Assembly (NCBI GenBank): GCA_947371755.1
Contig: CANBQT010000015.1
Span: forward strand, 1-58,278
From: Chitinophagaceae bacterium
GTDB taxonomy: Bacteria; Bacteroidota; Bacteroidia; Chitinophagales; Chitinophagaceae
Direction of reading: 5' to 3'
DNA length: 58,278 bases
Shown here: piece by piece, positions 36,401-46,171 of the stretch
How positions within the stretch are numbered: position 1 is the stretch's first letter
How the letters are laid out: every line of letters begins with the position of its first letter
Position numbers and translations under genes: made by a program
Notes under the pieces: generated by a model
Databases searched by the model: none
The model's input: the letters and a program-made list of their open reading frames with translations, nothing else
What the model was told of the DNA's origin: nothing

Positions 36401-36408
36401 GTTAAAAA

Positions 36409-36461
36409 TCAAAAGTCAAAATTCAAAAAAAGCCTCTTTACTTTTGAATTTTGACTTTTGA
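36409..36461. terminator. 20-bp perfect hairpin between acylase and metX, bidirectional terminator
   Basis: TCAAAAGTCAAAATTCAAAA (36409-36428) is exactly complementary to 36442-36461 across a 13-nt loop. It lies in the 67-nt gap between convergent genes. The right arm repeats the word TTTTGACTTTTGA that also occurs at 19.15 kb and 51.74 kb, so it may be a dispersed sequence rather than a dedicated terminator. Confidence 0.6.
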
Positions 36462-36467
36462 ATTGTA

Positions 36468-37475
36468 TTAAATAAATTCCTTTAAGTGTTCAGTAATCTG
36501 CACCGTTTCAATAATAAATCCATCGTGTCCATAAGCAGAATCTATTTCTACTAGTTTCGCATTTGGCATATGTTCTGCTGTGAAACGTTGCTCATCAGGT
36601 GGACATAAAATATCACTTTTTATACCCATAATCAATGTGGGTTGCTGAATAGATTGTAAAACTTTGATCAAATCGCCACCACGACCACGGCCTAAATGGT
36701 GGCTATCCATTGCCTTGGTGAGTAGCCAATAACTATAGGCATTAAAACGATTTACCAATTTATCGCCCTGATAATTCAGGTAGGAAGAAGCTTTAAAATT
36801 GTCGATCTTTTCAGGATCGGGATCTGTTTGTTTTTCCTGAAACGTGCTATAATTTCTATAGGTTAACATGCCAATGGCACGTGCCGCTTTTAATCCCTTT
36901 GCTCCTGCCTTTTCATTCCTGTCTTGCCAGGTTCCATCTGCTTCAATGGCCAGTCTTTGTGCGGTATGCACTGCCACACCCCAGGCACTTTCTGAAGGAG
37001 AGGTTGCAATTAAAAATAATTTGTCAATCACATGCTTTTCCATCACACACCACTCTAAAGCCTGATATCCGCCCATACTTCCACCCATCATCAAATGAAT
37101 CTTTTCAATACCTAAATGTTTACGCAACAGAATATTCGCTTCTACCATATCGCGAATGGTTACAGAAGGAAAGCTGGAATAATAAGGTTCACCAGTAGTT
37201 GGACTAATGCTCAATGGACCAGTAGATCCATAACAAGACCCCAAAATATTACTAGCCACAATGAAATATTTCTCTGGATTGATCAGATATCCTGAGCCAA
37301 TTAACCCCTTCCACCAATCAGTGGGGTCTGAGTTAGCCGTAAGTGCATGACAGATCCAGACTACATTGTCTTTTGCTGCATTCAGCTCGCCATGGGTATG
37401 ATAGCCAATTTCAATACCTGGAAGTACCTTCCCGTTTTCCAGCGCAAAGTCGTTCTTATATTCAAAAACATTCAT
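36468..37475 (-). CDS. metX: homoserine O-acetyltransferase
   Basis: 335 aa alpha/beta-hydrolase-fold enzyme that transfers acetyl from acetyl-CoA to homoserine (methionine biosynthesis). Nucleophile Ser in GGSMGGYQALEW, plus Asp in KSDILCPPDEQ and His in YGHDGFIIET give the triad; the CHALTANSDPTDWW and NILGSCYGSTGP signatures are typical. Some family members use succinyl-CoA; sequence alone does not decide. Divergent from OsmC and metZ; no SAM riboswitch is seen in the 66-nt gap. Confidence 0.93.
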   Translation of the reverse strand: MNVFEYKNDFALENGKVLPGIEIGYHTHGELNAAKDNVVWICHALTANSDPTDWWKGLIGSGYLINPEKYFIVASNILGSCYGSTGPLSISPTTGEPYYSSFPSVTIRDMVEANILLRKHLGIEKIHLMMGGSMGGYQALEWCVMEKHVIDKLFLIATSPSESAWGVAVHTAQRLAIEADGTWQDRNEKAGAKGLKAARAIGMLTYRNYSTFQEKQTDPDPEKIDNFKASSYLNYQGDKLVNRFNAYSYWLLTKAMDSHHLGRGRGGDLIKVLQSIQQPTLIMGIKSDILCPPDEQRFTAEHMPNAKLVEIDSAYGHDGFIIETVQITEHLKEFI

Positions 37476-37519
37476 ATCTAAATTCCCAAATTAGCTACAA
37501 AATAAGGGTATGGATAAAT

Positions 37520-37527
37520 TACATTTG
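37520..37527 (+). promoter_or_regulatory. -7 box of the OsmC gene
   Basis: TACATTTG is an exact match to TAnnTTTG, 14 nt before the ATG of the OsmC-family gene. No clear -33 box. Confidence 0.45.
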
Positions 37528-37541
37528 CATAAATCTTTAGA

Positions 37542-37964
37542 ATGATCAGAATTGAGGTCAAAAGAACCATCGGCGACTATGGTTTTGAAGGAACGGATAG
37601 CAGCGGAAATAGCATGCAGATGGATGCAGCAGTGGAGATTGGCGGACAAAACGCTGGCATTCGTCCTATGCAAACCCTTTTAATGGGACTAGGTGGATGT
37701 AGTGGTGTAGACATAGTTTCTATCCTGAAAAAGCAACGACAAGAGGTGGAAACTGTAAATATGATCATTGAAGCAGAAAGAGAGAAAGATAAGGAGCCTG
37801 CACTTTGGAAATATATTCATGTTACTTTTCAATTTAAAGGGGATGTAGATGCAGACAAAGCTTATAAAGCCTGTGCTCTATCGATAGACAAATATTGTTC
37901 AGTGGCTGCCACTTTAAGAGCCGCTGGCGCCACCATTGAATGGAAGTCTGAAGTGATCAACTAA
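37542..37964 (+). CDS. OsmC-family peroxide/thiol reductase-like protein
   Basis: 140 aa. The two redox-active Cys of the family are present: GLGGCSGVDIVSILKKQ and ACALSIDKYCSVAATLRAAG. OsmC/YhfA proteins reduce organic hydroperoxides or act on other small electrophiles; YhfA-like members lack a proven substrate. It lies between divergent metX and metZ, and 25 nt upstream of metZ on the same strand, so it probably shares a transcript with methionine/sulfur metabolism. Confidence 0.88.
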   Translation: MIRIEVKRTIGDYGFEGTDSSGNSMQMDAAVEIGGQNAGIRPMQTLLMGLGGCSGVDIVSILKKQRQEVETVNMIIEAEREKDKEPALWKYIHVTFQFKGDVDADKAYKACALSIDKYCSVAATLRAAGATIEWKSEVIN

Positions 37965-37989
37965 TTATATATCATTTATAAATTTTCGC

Positions 37990-39153
37990 ATGCCTCATCA
38001 ACAAACTCAAGCCATTAGAATACAAACAGAGAGAACCAATGAAATGGAACATAGTACACCTATGTTTTTAACCAGCAGTTTTTGTTTCGATAACGCAGAA
38101 GAAATGCGTGCAGCATTTGCTGATGAGAGTGATGATAATATTTATAGCAGATTTAGCAACCCAAGCGTACAAGAGTTTACAGATAAGATGGTTGCCCTTG
38201 AAGGCGCTGAAGCTGGATATGCTACTGCATCGGGAATGAGTGCCGTATCGGGTTCATTTATGGCGCTTTTGAAACAAGGCGACCATTTACTTTCATGTAA
38301 CTCTATTTTTGGAAGTACGCATACCGTGATTGCAAAGTATCTTCCAAAATTTGGGATAGAATATTCCTATGTTTCAGCGAATGCAACAGAAACCGATTGG
38401 AAAGCAGCAATCCGCCCGAATACAAAATTGATCTATCTGGAAACGCCTACTAATCCGGGTCTTGAAATTTTAGACCTTGCTATGATAGGTAAAGTAGCAA
38501 AAGAAAATAACATCATTTTTATAGTGGACAATTGTTTTGCCACACCTGTGAATCAAAAACCTATTGATTTTGGTGCCGACCTTGTTGTTCACTCAGCTAC
38601 AAAATGGTTAGATGGTCAGGGTCGTGTGTTAGGAGGTGTTGTTGTAGGTAAAAAAGAATTGGTAAAAGAAATCTATTTATTCTGCAGAAGTACAGGTCCT
38701 GCACTGTCTCCATTCAATGCTTGGGTATTGAGCAAGAGTTTAGAAACATTAGATGTGCGCATGGAGCGTCATGCTTCCAATGCATTATACATTGCGCAAC
38801 AATTAGAAAATCATCCAGCAATTCAAACACTACGCTATCCTTTCTTGGCGAGTCACCCGCACCATGGCATCGCCATCAAACAGATGCAGAATGGCGGCGG
38901 CATTGTTTGCTTTGAATTAAAAGGCGGATTAGAGGCCGGAAGAAACTTCCTGAATAATTTAAAGATGTTATCAATGACTGCCAATCTGGGAGACACACGT
39001 AGTATTGCATCGCACCCAGCAAGTACTACCCACGCAAAACTTTCTGATGCAGAGAGAGCTGCTGTAAATATCACGCCTGGCTTAATTCGTATCAGTGTGG
39101 GGTTAGAACATAAGGATGATATTTTACAAGATATATTACAAGCCTTAGGGTAA
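37990..39153 (+). CDS. metZ: O-acyl-homoserine sulfhydrylase (MetZ-type, trans-sulfuration PLP family)
   Basis: 387 aa Cys/Met-metabolism PLP enzyme. Schiff-base Lys205 in VHSATKWLDGQGRVLGG; YETP-equivalent segment LIYLETPTNPGLEILD; YSRFSNPSVQEF near the N-terminus; TRSIASHPASTTHAKL towards the C-terminus. The LDGQGRVLGG pattern suits O-succinyl- or O-acetyl-homoserine sulfhydrylase, which makes homocysteine directly from sulfide and so pairs with metX. Cystathionine gamma-synthase is the main alternative. Confidence 0.88.
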   Translation: MPHQQTQAIRIQTERTNEMEHSTPMFLTSSFCFDNAEEMRAAFADESDDNIYSRFSNPSVQEFTDKMVALEGAEAGYATASGMSAVSGSFMALLKQGDHLLSCNSIFGSTHTVIAKYLPKFGIEYSYVSANATETDWKAAIRPNTKLIYLETPTNPGLEILDLAMIGKVAKENNIIFIVDNCFATPVNQKPIDFGADLVVHSATKWLDGQGRVLGGVVVGKKELVKEIYLFCRSTGPALSPFNAWVLSKSLETLDVRMERHASNALYIAQQLENHPAIQTLRYPFLASHPHHGIAIKQMQNGGGIVCFELKGGLEAGRNFLNNLKMLSMTANLGDTRSIASHPASTTHAKLSDAERAAVNITPGLIRISVGLEHKDDILQDILQALG

Positions 39154-39173
39154 ATCAAAACATTTATTATTAC

Positions 39174-39206
39174 AGAACCCCGACCAAAATCGGGGTTCTT
39201 TGTTTT
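39174..39206 (+). terminator. intrinsic terminator of metZ
   Basis: AGAACCCCGA / TCGGGGTTCT (39174-39183 and 39190-39199) with a 6-nt loop, followed by TTTGTTTT. Its T tract overlaps the -33 element of the tnaA-region promoter. Confidence 0.9.
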
Positions 39207-39228
39207 ATGAAAATTTCTTCTACCTTTG
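39199..39228 (+). promoter_or_regulatory. promoter of the leader ORF and tnaA-tpl
   Basis: TTTG (39199-39202), 18-nt spacer, TACCTTTG (39221-39228), both exact consensus matches. The box ends 4 nt before the ATG of the short leader ORF, as at lpxB and guaA. Confidence 0.65.
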
Positions 39229-39232
39229 TTCT

Positions 39233-39277
39233 ATGCCATTGGAACTCTGGAAAAATATTATTTGTAAGCCTACCTAG
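39233..39277 (+). CDS. candidate tna leader peptide (14 aa, Trp and Pro)
   Basis: Encodes MPLELWKNIICKPT. The ATG sits 4 nt after an exact -7 box, so it would be the first codon of a leaderless mRNA. It has a Trp6 and Pro13; the E. coli TnaC leader peptide also depends on a Trp and a later Pro, although W-to-P spacing there is 12 residues and here 7. A tryptophanase gene starts 88 nt downstream after a C-rich, G-poor stretch. The similarity is in architecture, not in demonstrable homology. An overlapping frame (39207-39284) has Trp12 and Pro23 but would begin upstream of the predicted transcription start. Confidence 0.4.
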   Translation: MPLELWKNIICKPT

Positions 39278-39365
39278 TTTCTAGCATTCTCCTGTTGCTT
39301 CTACGCAACCCTATCTACTTTTTATTGCAACCCATTTTCGTTATTCACTTTATAACAATTGTTGT
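39278..39365 (+). promoter_or_regulatory. C-rich, G-poor leader segment, rut-like
   Basis: The roughly 70 nt after the leader frames hold about 20 C and 5 G, with two GCAACCC words. No hairpin terminator is present. In E. coli the segment between tnaC and tnaA holds a Rho-utilisation site; this region has the same base bias and position. Rho dependence is inferred. Confidence 0.35.
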
Positions 39366-42141
<2,776 letters not shown>

Positions 42142-42147
42142 AATTAT

Positions 42148-42195
42148 CAGGGGTGGTTCTTGAACGATTACTTATGAGAGCCATCCCTGTTTTTT
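42148..42195 (+). terminator. terminator of tnaA-tpl operon
   Basis: CAGGGGTGGTTCT (42148-42160) pairs with AGAGCCATCCCTG (42177-42189) with two G-T wobbles and a 16-nt loop, followed by TTTTTT. The right arm overlaps the 3' end of the convergent reductase gene. Confidence 0.65.
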
Positions 42196-43173
42196 ATACC
42201 ATTGAATGGCATCCTGTAATCCTTCTTCTAAATTGTATTTAGGTTGATAGCCTAATTGATCAATTTCTGAACTATCTACTGCCCAATTTGGAGCTTCAAA
42301 TTCTTTTAAGCGTTCTCTATTCAATATTGGAACTTTGTCTGTAACAGATCCTACGATCTCAGCAAAAACTGCAACAGTCCGAACAATATTTACAGGCATT
42401 ACTATCGATAAGGTTTTCTTTTGTAAGATGGATTTAATCTGTTGGTTAAAGGCCTCAGAAGTATACACTTGTTGATCTGAAACCAAAAAATTCTTGTTCA
42501 CCGCATCAGACTCCATGGCAATGAATATGGCAGTTGTAAGATCAGCAGCATGTACAAAACTTAATAACTGTTTTTTATTCCCAATATATACTTCAAACCC
42601 TTTTTGAATAGAATTAATTAAAAAGAAAACGTCTTTGTCTTTTGGTCCGTATACGGCAGTAGGGTTAATAATCACAAAAGGAAAATCCTTTAAAGTATAA
42701 AGGAATTCTTCTGCCTTATGTTTACTTCTTCCATAAGCAGTTAGAGGCGCTTTAAGATCTGTTGTTTTTACAGGCAACTCATTTTTAGCAGGTCCATAAG
42801 CTGCAAGACTACTGATCAAAACAAATTTATCCGGCACTTGATTATTTCTTTGCAAGGCATGCACCAGTCGAATTGTATTATCACAATTCACTAGATCATA
42901 TTCTTCATTCTTATTAGCACGCGTAACACCAGCGTTGTGAATCACATAATCAATGTGACCAAATCTTTCAACGAATTCTCTGATTGCATGATCTAAAGTT
43001 TGATCATTTTTAAAATCAAGCTCCAGAAAATTAATGGAAGGATCCCTCAGCCATTGCTTATTGCTTGATGGTCGCACAGCGGCAATTGTTTGATAATCTT
43101 TTTCCAGCGCTAACTCCACAAGGTAGCTTCCGATAAAACCACTGGCACCGGTAATGAGTAGATTTTTTTTCAT
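42172..43173 (-). CDS. NAD-dependent epimerase/dehydratase, ceramide reductase (CerR) candidate
   Basis: 333 aa extended short-chain dehydrogenase. Rossmann motif ITGASGFIGSYLVELA at the N-terminus, and catalytic Tyr/Lys in YGRSKHKAEEF. It is the last gene of the operon Spt - GNAT-type acyltransferase - SDR, with 13-nt and 63-nt gaps. In Caulobacter, Spt, an acyltransferase-like ceramide synthase and such a reductase (CerR) make ceramide, so the reduction of 3-oxo-ceramide is the inferred job. Other nucleotide-sugar epimerase roles are less likely in this context. Confidence 0.75.
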   Translation of the reverse strand: MKKNLLITGASGFIGSYLVELALEKDYQTIAAVRPSSNKQWLRDPSINFLELDFKNDQTLDHAIREFVERFGHIDYVIHNAGVTRANKNEEYDLVNCDNTIRLVHALQRNNQVPDKFVLISSLAAYGPAKNELPVKTTDLKAPLTAYGRSKHKAEEFLYTLKDFPFVIINPTAVYGPKDKDVFFLINSIQKGFEVYIGNKKQLLSFVHAADLTTAIFIAMESDAVNKNFLVSDQQVYTSEAFNQQIKSILQKKTLSIVMPVNIVRTVAVFAEIVGSVTDKVPILNRERLKEFEAPNWAVDSSEIDQLGYQPKYNLEEGLQDAIQWYKKQGWLS

Positions 43174-43186
43174 CCTTCCTTATTTG

Positions 43187-44320
43187 TTAGGAATCGAAGC
43201 GTTTGATGAAACACCTCCGTCTCTTGTGTTGTACTGCGTCGAAGCGCTCCCAAAATGATTGCACTTTTTCGTTCAGTTCCAATTCAGGATTTGATTCTGC
43301 ATATTCCATACCATAATCGATATAAGTCTTATTGCACTCATACATTAAAAGAGCGTTAACGCCCTTCCCTTGATATGCTTTATCAACAGCAACTAGATAG
43401 AGGTCAGCTAATTTATTTTTACCTTTTTTCAGCGCGTTTAATAAATGAAATAAACCAAATGGCAATAATGAACCTTTTGCTTTTTGAAGCGCTACTGATA
43501 ATGATGGCATGGTTACTCCAAATGCAATGAGCTTACCATCTTTATCAACAATCAATGGCACAAATTCCGTTTTTATAAAAGAAAAATATTGCTTGGTATA
43601 ATAAGCAATTTGCTTATCTGTTAAAGGCACAACACCATACAAATGCGAGTAACAAGAATTGATTAATTCAAAGATTTCTTTTGTATAAGGAAGAATCTCT
43701 TTCGGCTTTTTTGCTTGAACAACAGTTAAGTTGAGCCTACGTTTCACAATAGATGCCATTTTTTCAAAATCTGCAGGCATTTGCTGTGAAATCTTTATTT
43801 TATACTCTACCCAATCCACATCTTTAGAAAAACCAAGTTCTTCCAGAAATTTAGGATAATAAGCATAGTTATAAATCGCAGCAAGTGTACCCAACTGATC
43901 AAAACCTTGCACCAACATTCCTTCATGGTCTAAATCGGTAAAACCCATCGGACCATGAATGGCATCCATTTGTTTTTCTTTAGCCCATTTCTCCACTTCT
44001 GCTAATAACGCTTTCGGAATTTCGATGTCTTCTTCAAAATCGATCCATCCAAAACGCATGTACTTATTCTTCCACTTTTCTATGAAGGCATGATTCAAAA
44101 TTGCTGCCACACGTCCAACAACTTTACCTTCCTTATAGGCTAAAAAATATTTTGCTTCACAATAATCAAAAGCAGGATTCTTGTCTTTACGTAAAGTTCC
44201 CTCCTCATCAAAACTTAAGGGTGGAACATAATAAGGATGATCTTTATACAAACGATAAGGCAAATTGATAAAAGCCTTTAACTCTTTCTTTGAGGTAACT
44301 TCCTTAACAACAATACTCAT
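43187..44320 (-). CDS. GNAT-like acyltransferase, bacterial ceramide synthase (bCerS) candidate
   Basis: 377 aa, acyl-CoA N-acyltransferase fold. N-terminal segment VYKDHPYYVPPL-type (PYRLYKDHPYYVPPLS), then YFLAYKEGKVVGRVAAILN, HGPMGFTDLDHEGMLVQGF and DLYLVAVDKAYQGKGVNALLMYECNK, the GNAT acyl-CoA pocket. It lies between the serine palmitoyltransferase and SDR genes. The bacterial ceramide synthase family has this fold and context, so N-acylation of 3-oxo-sphinganine is inferred. Confidence 0.75.
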   Translation of the reverse strand: MSIVVKEVTSKKELKAFINLPYRLYKDHPYYVPPLSFDEEGTLRKDKNPAFDYCEAKYFLAYKEGKVVGRVAAILNHAFIEKWKNKYMRFGWIDFEEDIEIPKALLAEVEKWAKEKQMDAIHGPMGFTDLDHEGMLVQGFDQLGTLAAIYNYAYYPKFLEELGFSKDVDWVEYKIKISQQMPADFEKMASIVKRRLNLTVVQAKKPKEILPYTKEIFELINSCYSHLYGVVPLTDKQIAYYTKQYFSFIKTEFVPLIVDKDGKLIAFGVTMPSLSVALQKAKGSLLPFGLFHLLNALKKGKNKLADLYLVAVDKAYQGKGVNALLMYECNKTYIDYGMEYAESNPELELNEKVQSFWERFDAVQHKRRRCFIKRFDS

Positions 44321-44383
44321 TTTGTGGGTTTATTTTTAAAGATAATAATTATCTCTCTTCACTTTTATCACTTATCAGTTTAC

Positions 44384-45589
44384 TTATTTTTCAACCTGCT
44401 CTAACACGTGCAATTTATTAGCAACTAATTCCAATTTACTAATTACAAAATCTAGTTGCTCTTTTGTGTGTGTGGCCATGATTGACATACGAATCAAAGA
44501 AGAATCACTGCTTACTGCAGGTGAAACTACAGGGTTTACAAATATACCTTCTTCATATAATAATTGGGTGAACTGGAATGTGAGTGTATTATCCCTAATA
44601 TAAATAGGTATAATAGGAGACTCTGAAGCACCCATATCAAAACCAAGATCTTTTACTGCTTTGGTGATATAGGCCGTATTAGCCCAAAGTTTTTCAAGAC
44701 GCTCTGGTTCAGCTTGCATGATCTCAAGAGCCGCCATAGCTGCAGCTGCTGCTGATGGAGGCATACTTGCACTAAATATAATTGATCTGGCATGATGCTT
44801 TAAATAATCAATGATCTCTTTACTGGAAGCAATAAACCCACCTACCGAAGCCAGTGATTTACTAAATGTGCTCATAATAAGATCCACATCATCTGTTAGT
44901 CCGAAATGATCTGCAGTTCCTCGACCTAATTTTCCAAGTACTCCCAGGGAATGTGCGTCATCTACCATGACTGTAGCCTGGTATTGTTTTGCCAATCTTG
45001 TGATTTCAGGAAGATTACAGATATCTCCTTCCATGCTAAACACACCATCAATAACAATCATTTTAATGGTATCAATAGGAATAGTTTTTAAACGCTTTTC
45101 CAGATCTGCCATATCATTATGGGCAAACTTAAGGACTTTAGAAAATGAAAGGCGACTTCCTTCAATGATAGAAGCATGGTCATATTCATCCAATAATAAT
45201 ACGCCACTTCTTCCAGTGATACTTGCCACTGTTCCTAAGTTTGTCTGAAACCCAGTAGTGAATGTGAGTGCAGCTTCTTTACCTAAATGCGCAGCCAATT
45301 TTTCTTCTAACTCTATGTGCAATTTTGAGGTTCCGTTCAGAAATCTTGAGCCAGAACAACTGCTGCCATATCTTGTTAATGCATTTCTAGCTGCTTCCAA
45401 TACTTTGGGATGGTTTGTTAAACCCATATAGCTATTCGACCCAAACATCAGCAATTTTCTTCCACCGATAATTACTTCAGTATCATGATTCTCTTCTATA
45501 GAACGAAAATAGGGGTACAATCCGGAAGCCTTCAAATCTTTTGCCGCAGTGAAATTTGCTAATTTTTCGGATAAACTCTTTTGTATCAT
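44384..45589 (-). CDS. spt: serine palmitoyltransferase (alpha-oxoamine synthase)
   Basis: 401 aa PLP enzyme that condenses L-serine with an acyl-CoA to 3-oxo-sphinganine, the first step of sphingolipid synthesis. PLP Lys244 in STFSKSLASVGGF; VDDAHSLGVLGKLGRG; DEYDHASIIEGSRLS; SNSYMGLTNHPKVLEAA at the start; MSIMATHTKEQLDF near the end. Its relatives KBL and AONS share the fold, but the operon with an acyltransferase and SDR supports Spt. The upstream gap (45590-45769) holds a 21-bp palindrome shared with the divergent NorC-like gene. Confidence 0.88.
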   Translation of the reverse strand: MIQKSLSEKLANFTAAKDLKASGLYPYFRSIEENHDTEVIIGGRKLLMFGSNSYMGLTNHPKVLEAARNALTRYGSSCSGSRFLNGTSKLHIELEEKLAAHLGKEAALTFTTGFQTNLGTVASITGRSGVLLLDEYDHASIIEGSRLSFSKVLKFAHNDMADLEKRLKTIPIDTIKMIVIDGVFSMEGDICNLPEITRLAKQYQATVMVDDAHSLGVLGKLGRGTADHFGLTDDVDLIMSTFSKSLASVGGFIASSKEIIDYLKHHARSIIFSASMPPSAAAAAMAALEIMQAEPERLEKLWANTAYITKAVKDLGFDMGASESPIIPIYIRDNTLTFQFTQLLYEEGIFVNPVVSPAVSSDSSLIRMSIMATHTKEQLDFVISKLELVANKLHVLEQVEK

Positions 45590-45644
45590 ATTACTATTTA
45601 ATAATATTTATAACTTAATATAAAATTAACCTCCAAGAGTGAAG

Positions 45645-45665
45645 ATACACAACCATTTTGTGTAT
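45645..45665. promoter_or_regulatory. candidate operator palindrome between spt and the Nor genes
   Basis: ATACACAA-N5-TTGTGTAT, 8-bp perfect arms, in the 180-nt gap between the divergent transcripts. It lies 56 nt upstream of the spt ATG and about 100 nt upstream of the predicted start of the NorC-like gene. It does not match the CRP/FNR TTGAT-N4-ATCAA pattern. The binding protein is unknown. Confidence 0.4.
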
Positions 45666-45741
45666 ATCAACAAGTTCGGATTAATTACGAGATTTTTTTA
45701 GATTTCCCCGAAATAATTGGGTAAATATAAATATATAAGGA

Positions 45742-45749
45742 TAATTTTG
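45742..45749 (+). promoter_or_regulatory. -7 box of the NorC/NorB-like pair
   Basis: TAATTTTG is an exact match to TAnnTTTG, 20 nt before the NorC-like ATG. No good -33 box; a weak TTGG lies 21 nt upstream. Confidence 0.45.
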
Positions 45750-45769
45750 TCTTTTTTTATCGCAAAGCT

Positions 45770-46171
45770 ATGTTTCCGGATAAACAAAAATTCATTGTTT
45801 TTAGCTTACTCTGTATAGGATTCCTCTCCTACTCTGGATTTCTTTACTCTCATTTACCCGTTTCAAACCCAGTTTTCAGCGTAAGTCAGTCGACAGGAAA
45901 GTCATTATGGCAAAAACATAATTGTACCGCTTGTCACCAGATTTATGGTTTAGGAGGCTATCTTGGCCCAGATCTTACCAACGAATATTCTTTAAGAGGA
46001 CCCACATTGATACATATTTTCCTTCAAACAGGAAATACTACTATGCCCAACTATCACTTAAGTGAATCTGAGATACAAGAACTAACCGACTATTTAAAGT
46101 GTGTCGATCAAACCGGAAAATCAGATCCCCGCAAATTTACAATCAACGCTAATGGAACTATCAATCAGTAA
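45770..46171 (+). CDS. NorC-like membrane-anchored c-type cytochrome
   Basis: 133 aa with an N-terminal anchor helix (about 9-28) and one heme-c site C52-T-A-C55-H56 (NCTACHQIYGLGG), with axial Met92 in TTMPNYHLSE. The pattern CxxCH..GxGGxxGPDLT..MP..LS..E..L..YL is that of NorC, the electron-donating subunit of cytochrome c nitric oxide reductase. It overlaps the NorB-like gene by 20 nt, so the two proteins surely form one complex. Its function depends on the partner, whose active site is altered. Confidence 0.82.
   Translation: MFPDKQKFIVFSLLCIGFLSYSGFLYSHLPVSNPVFSVSQSTGKSLWQKHNCTACHQIYGLGGYLGPDLTNEYSLRGPTLIHIFLQTGNTTMPNYHLSESEIQELTDYLKCVDQTGKSDPRKFTINANGTINQ

Noticed and set aside
37476..37541. 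SAM riboswitch upstream of metX
   Set aside because: Only 66 nt separate metX from the OsmC start, and no riboswitch-like helices are present.
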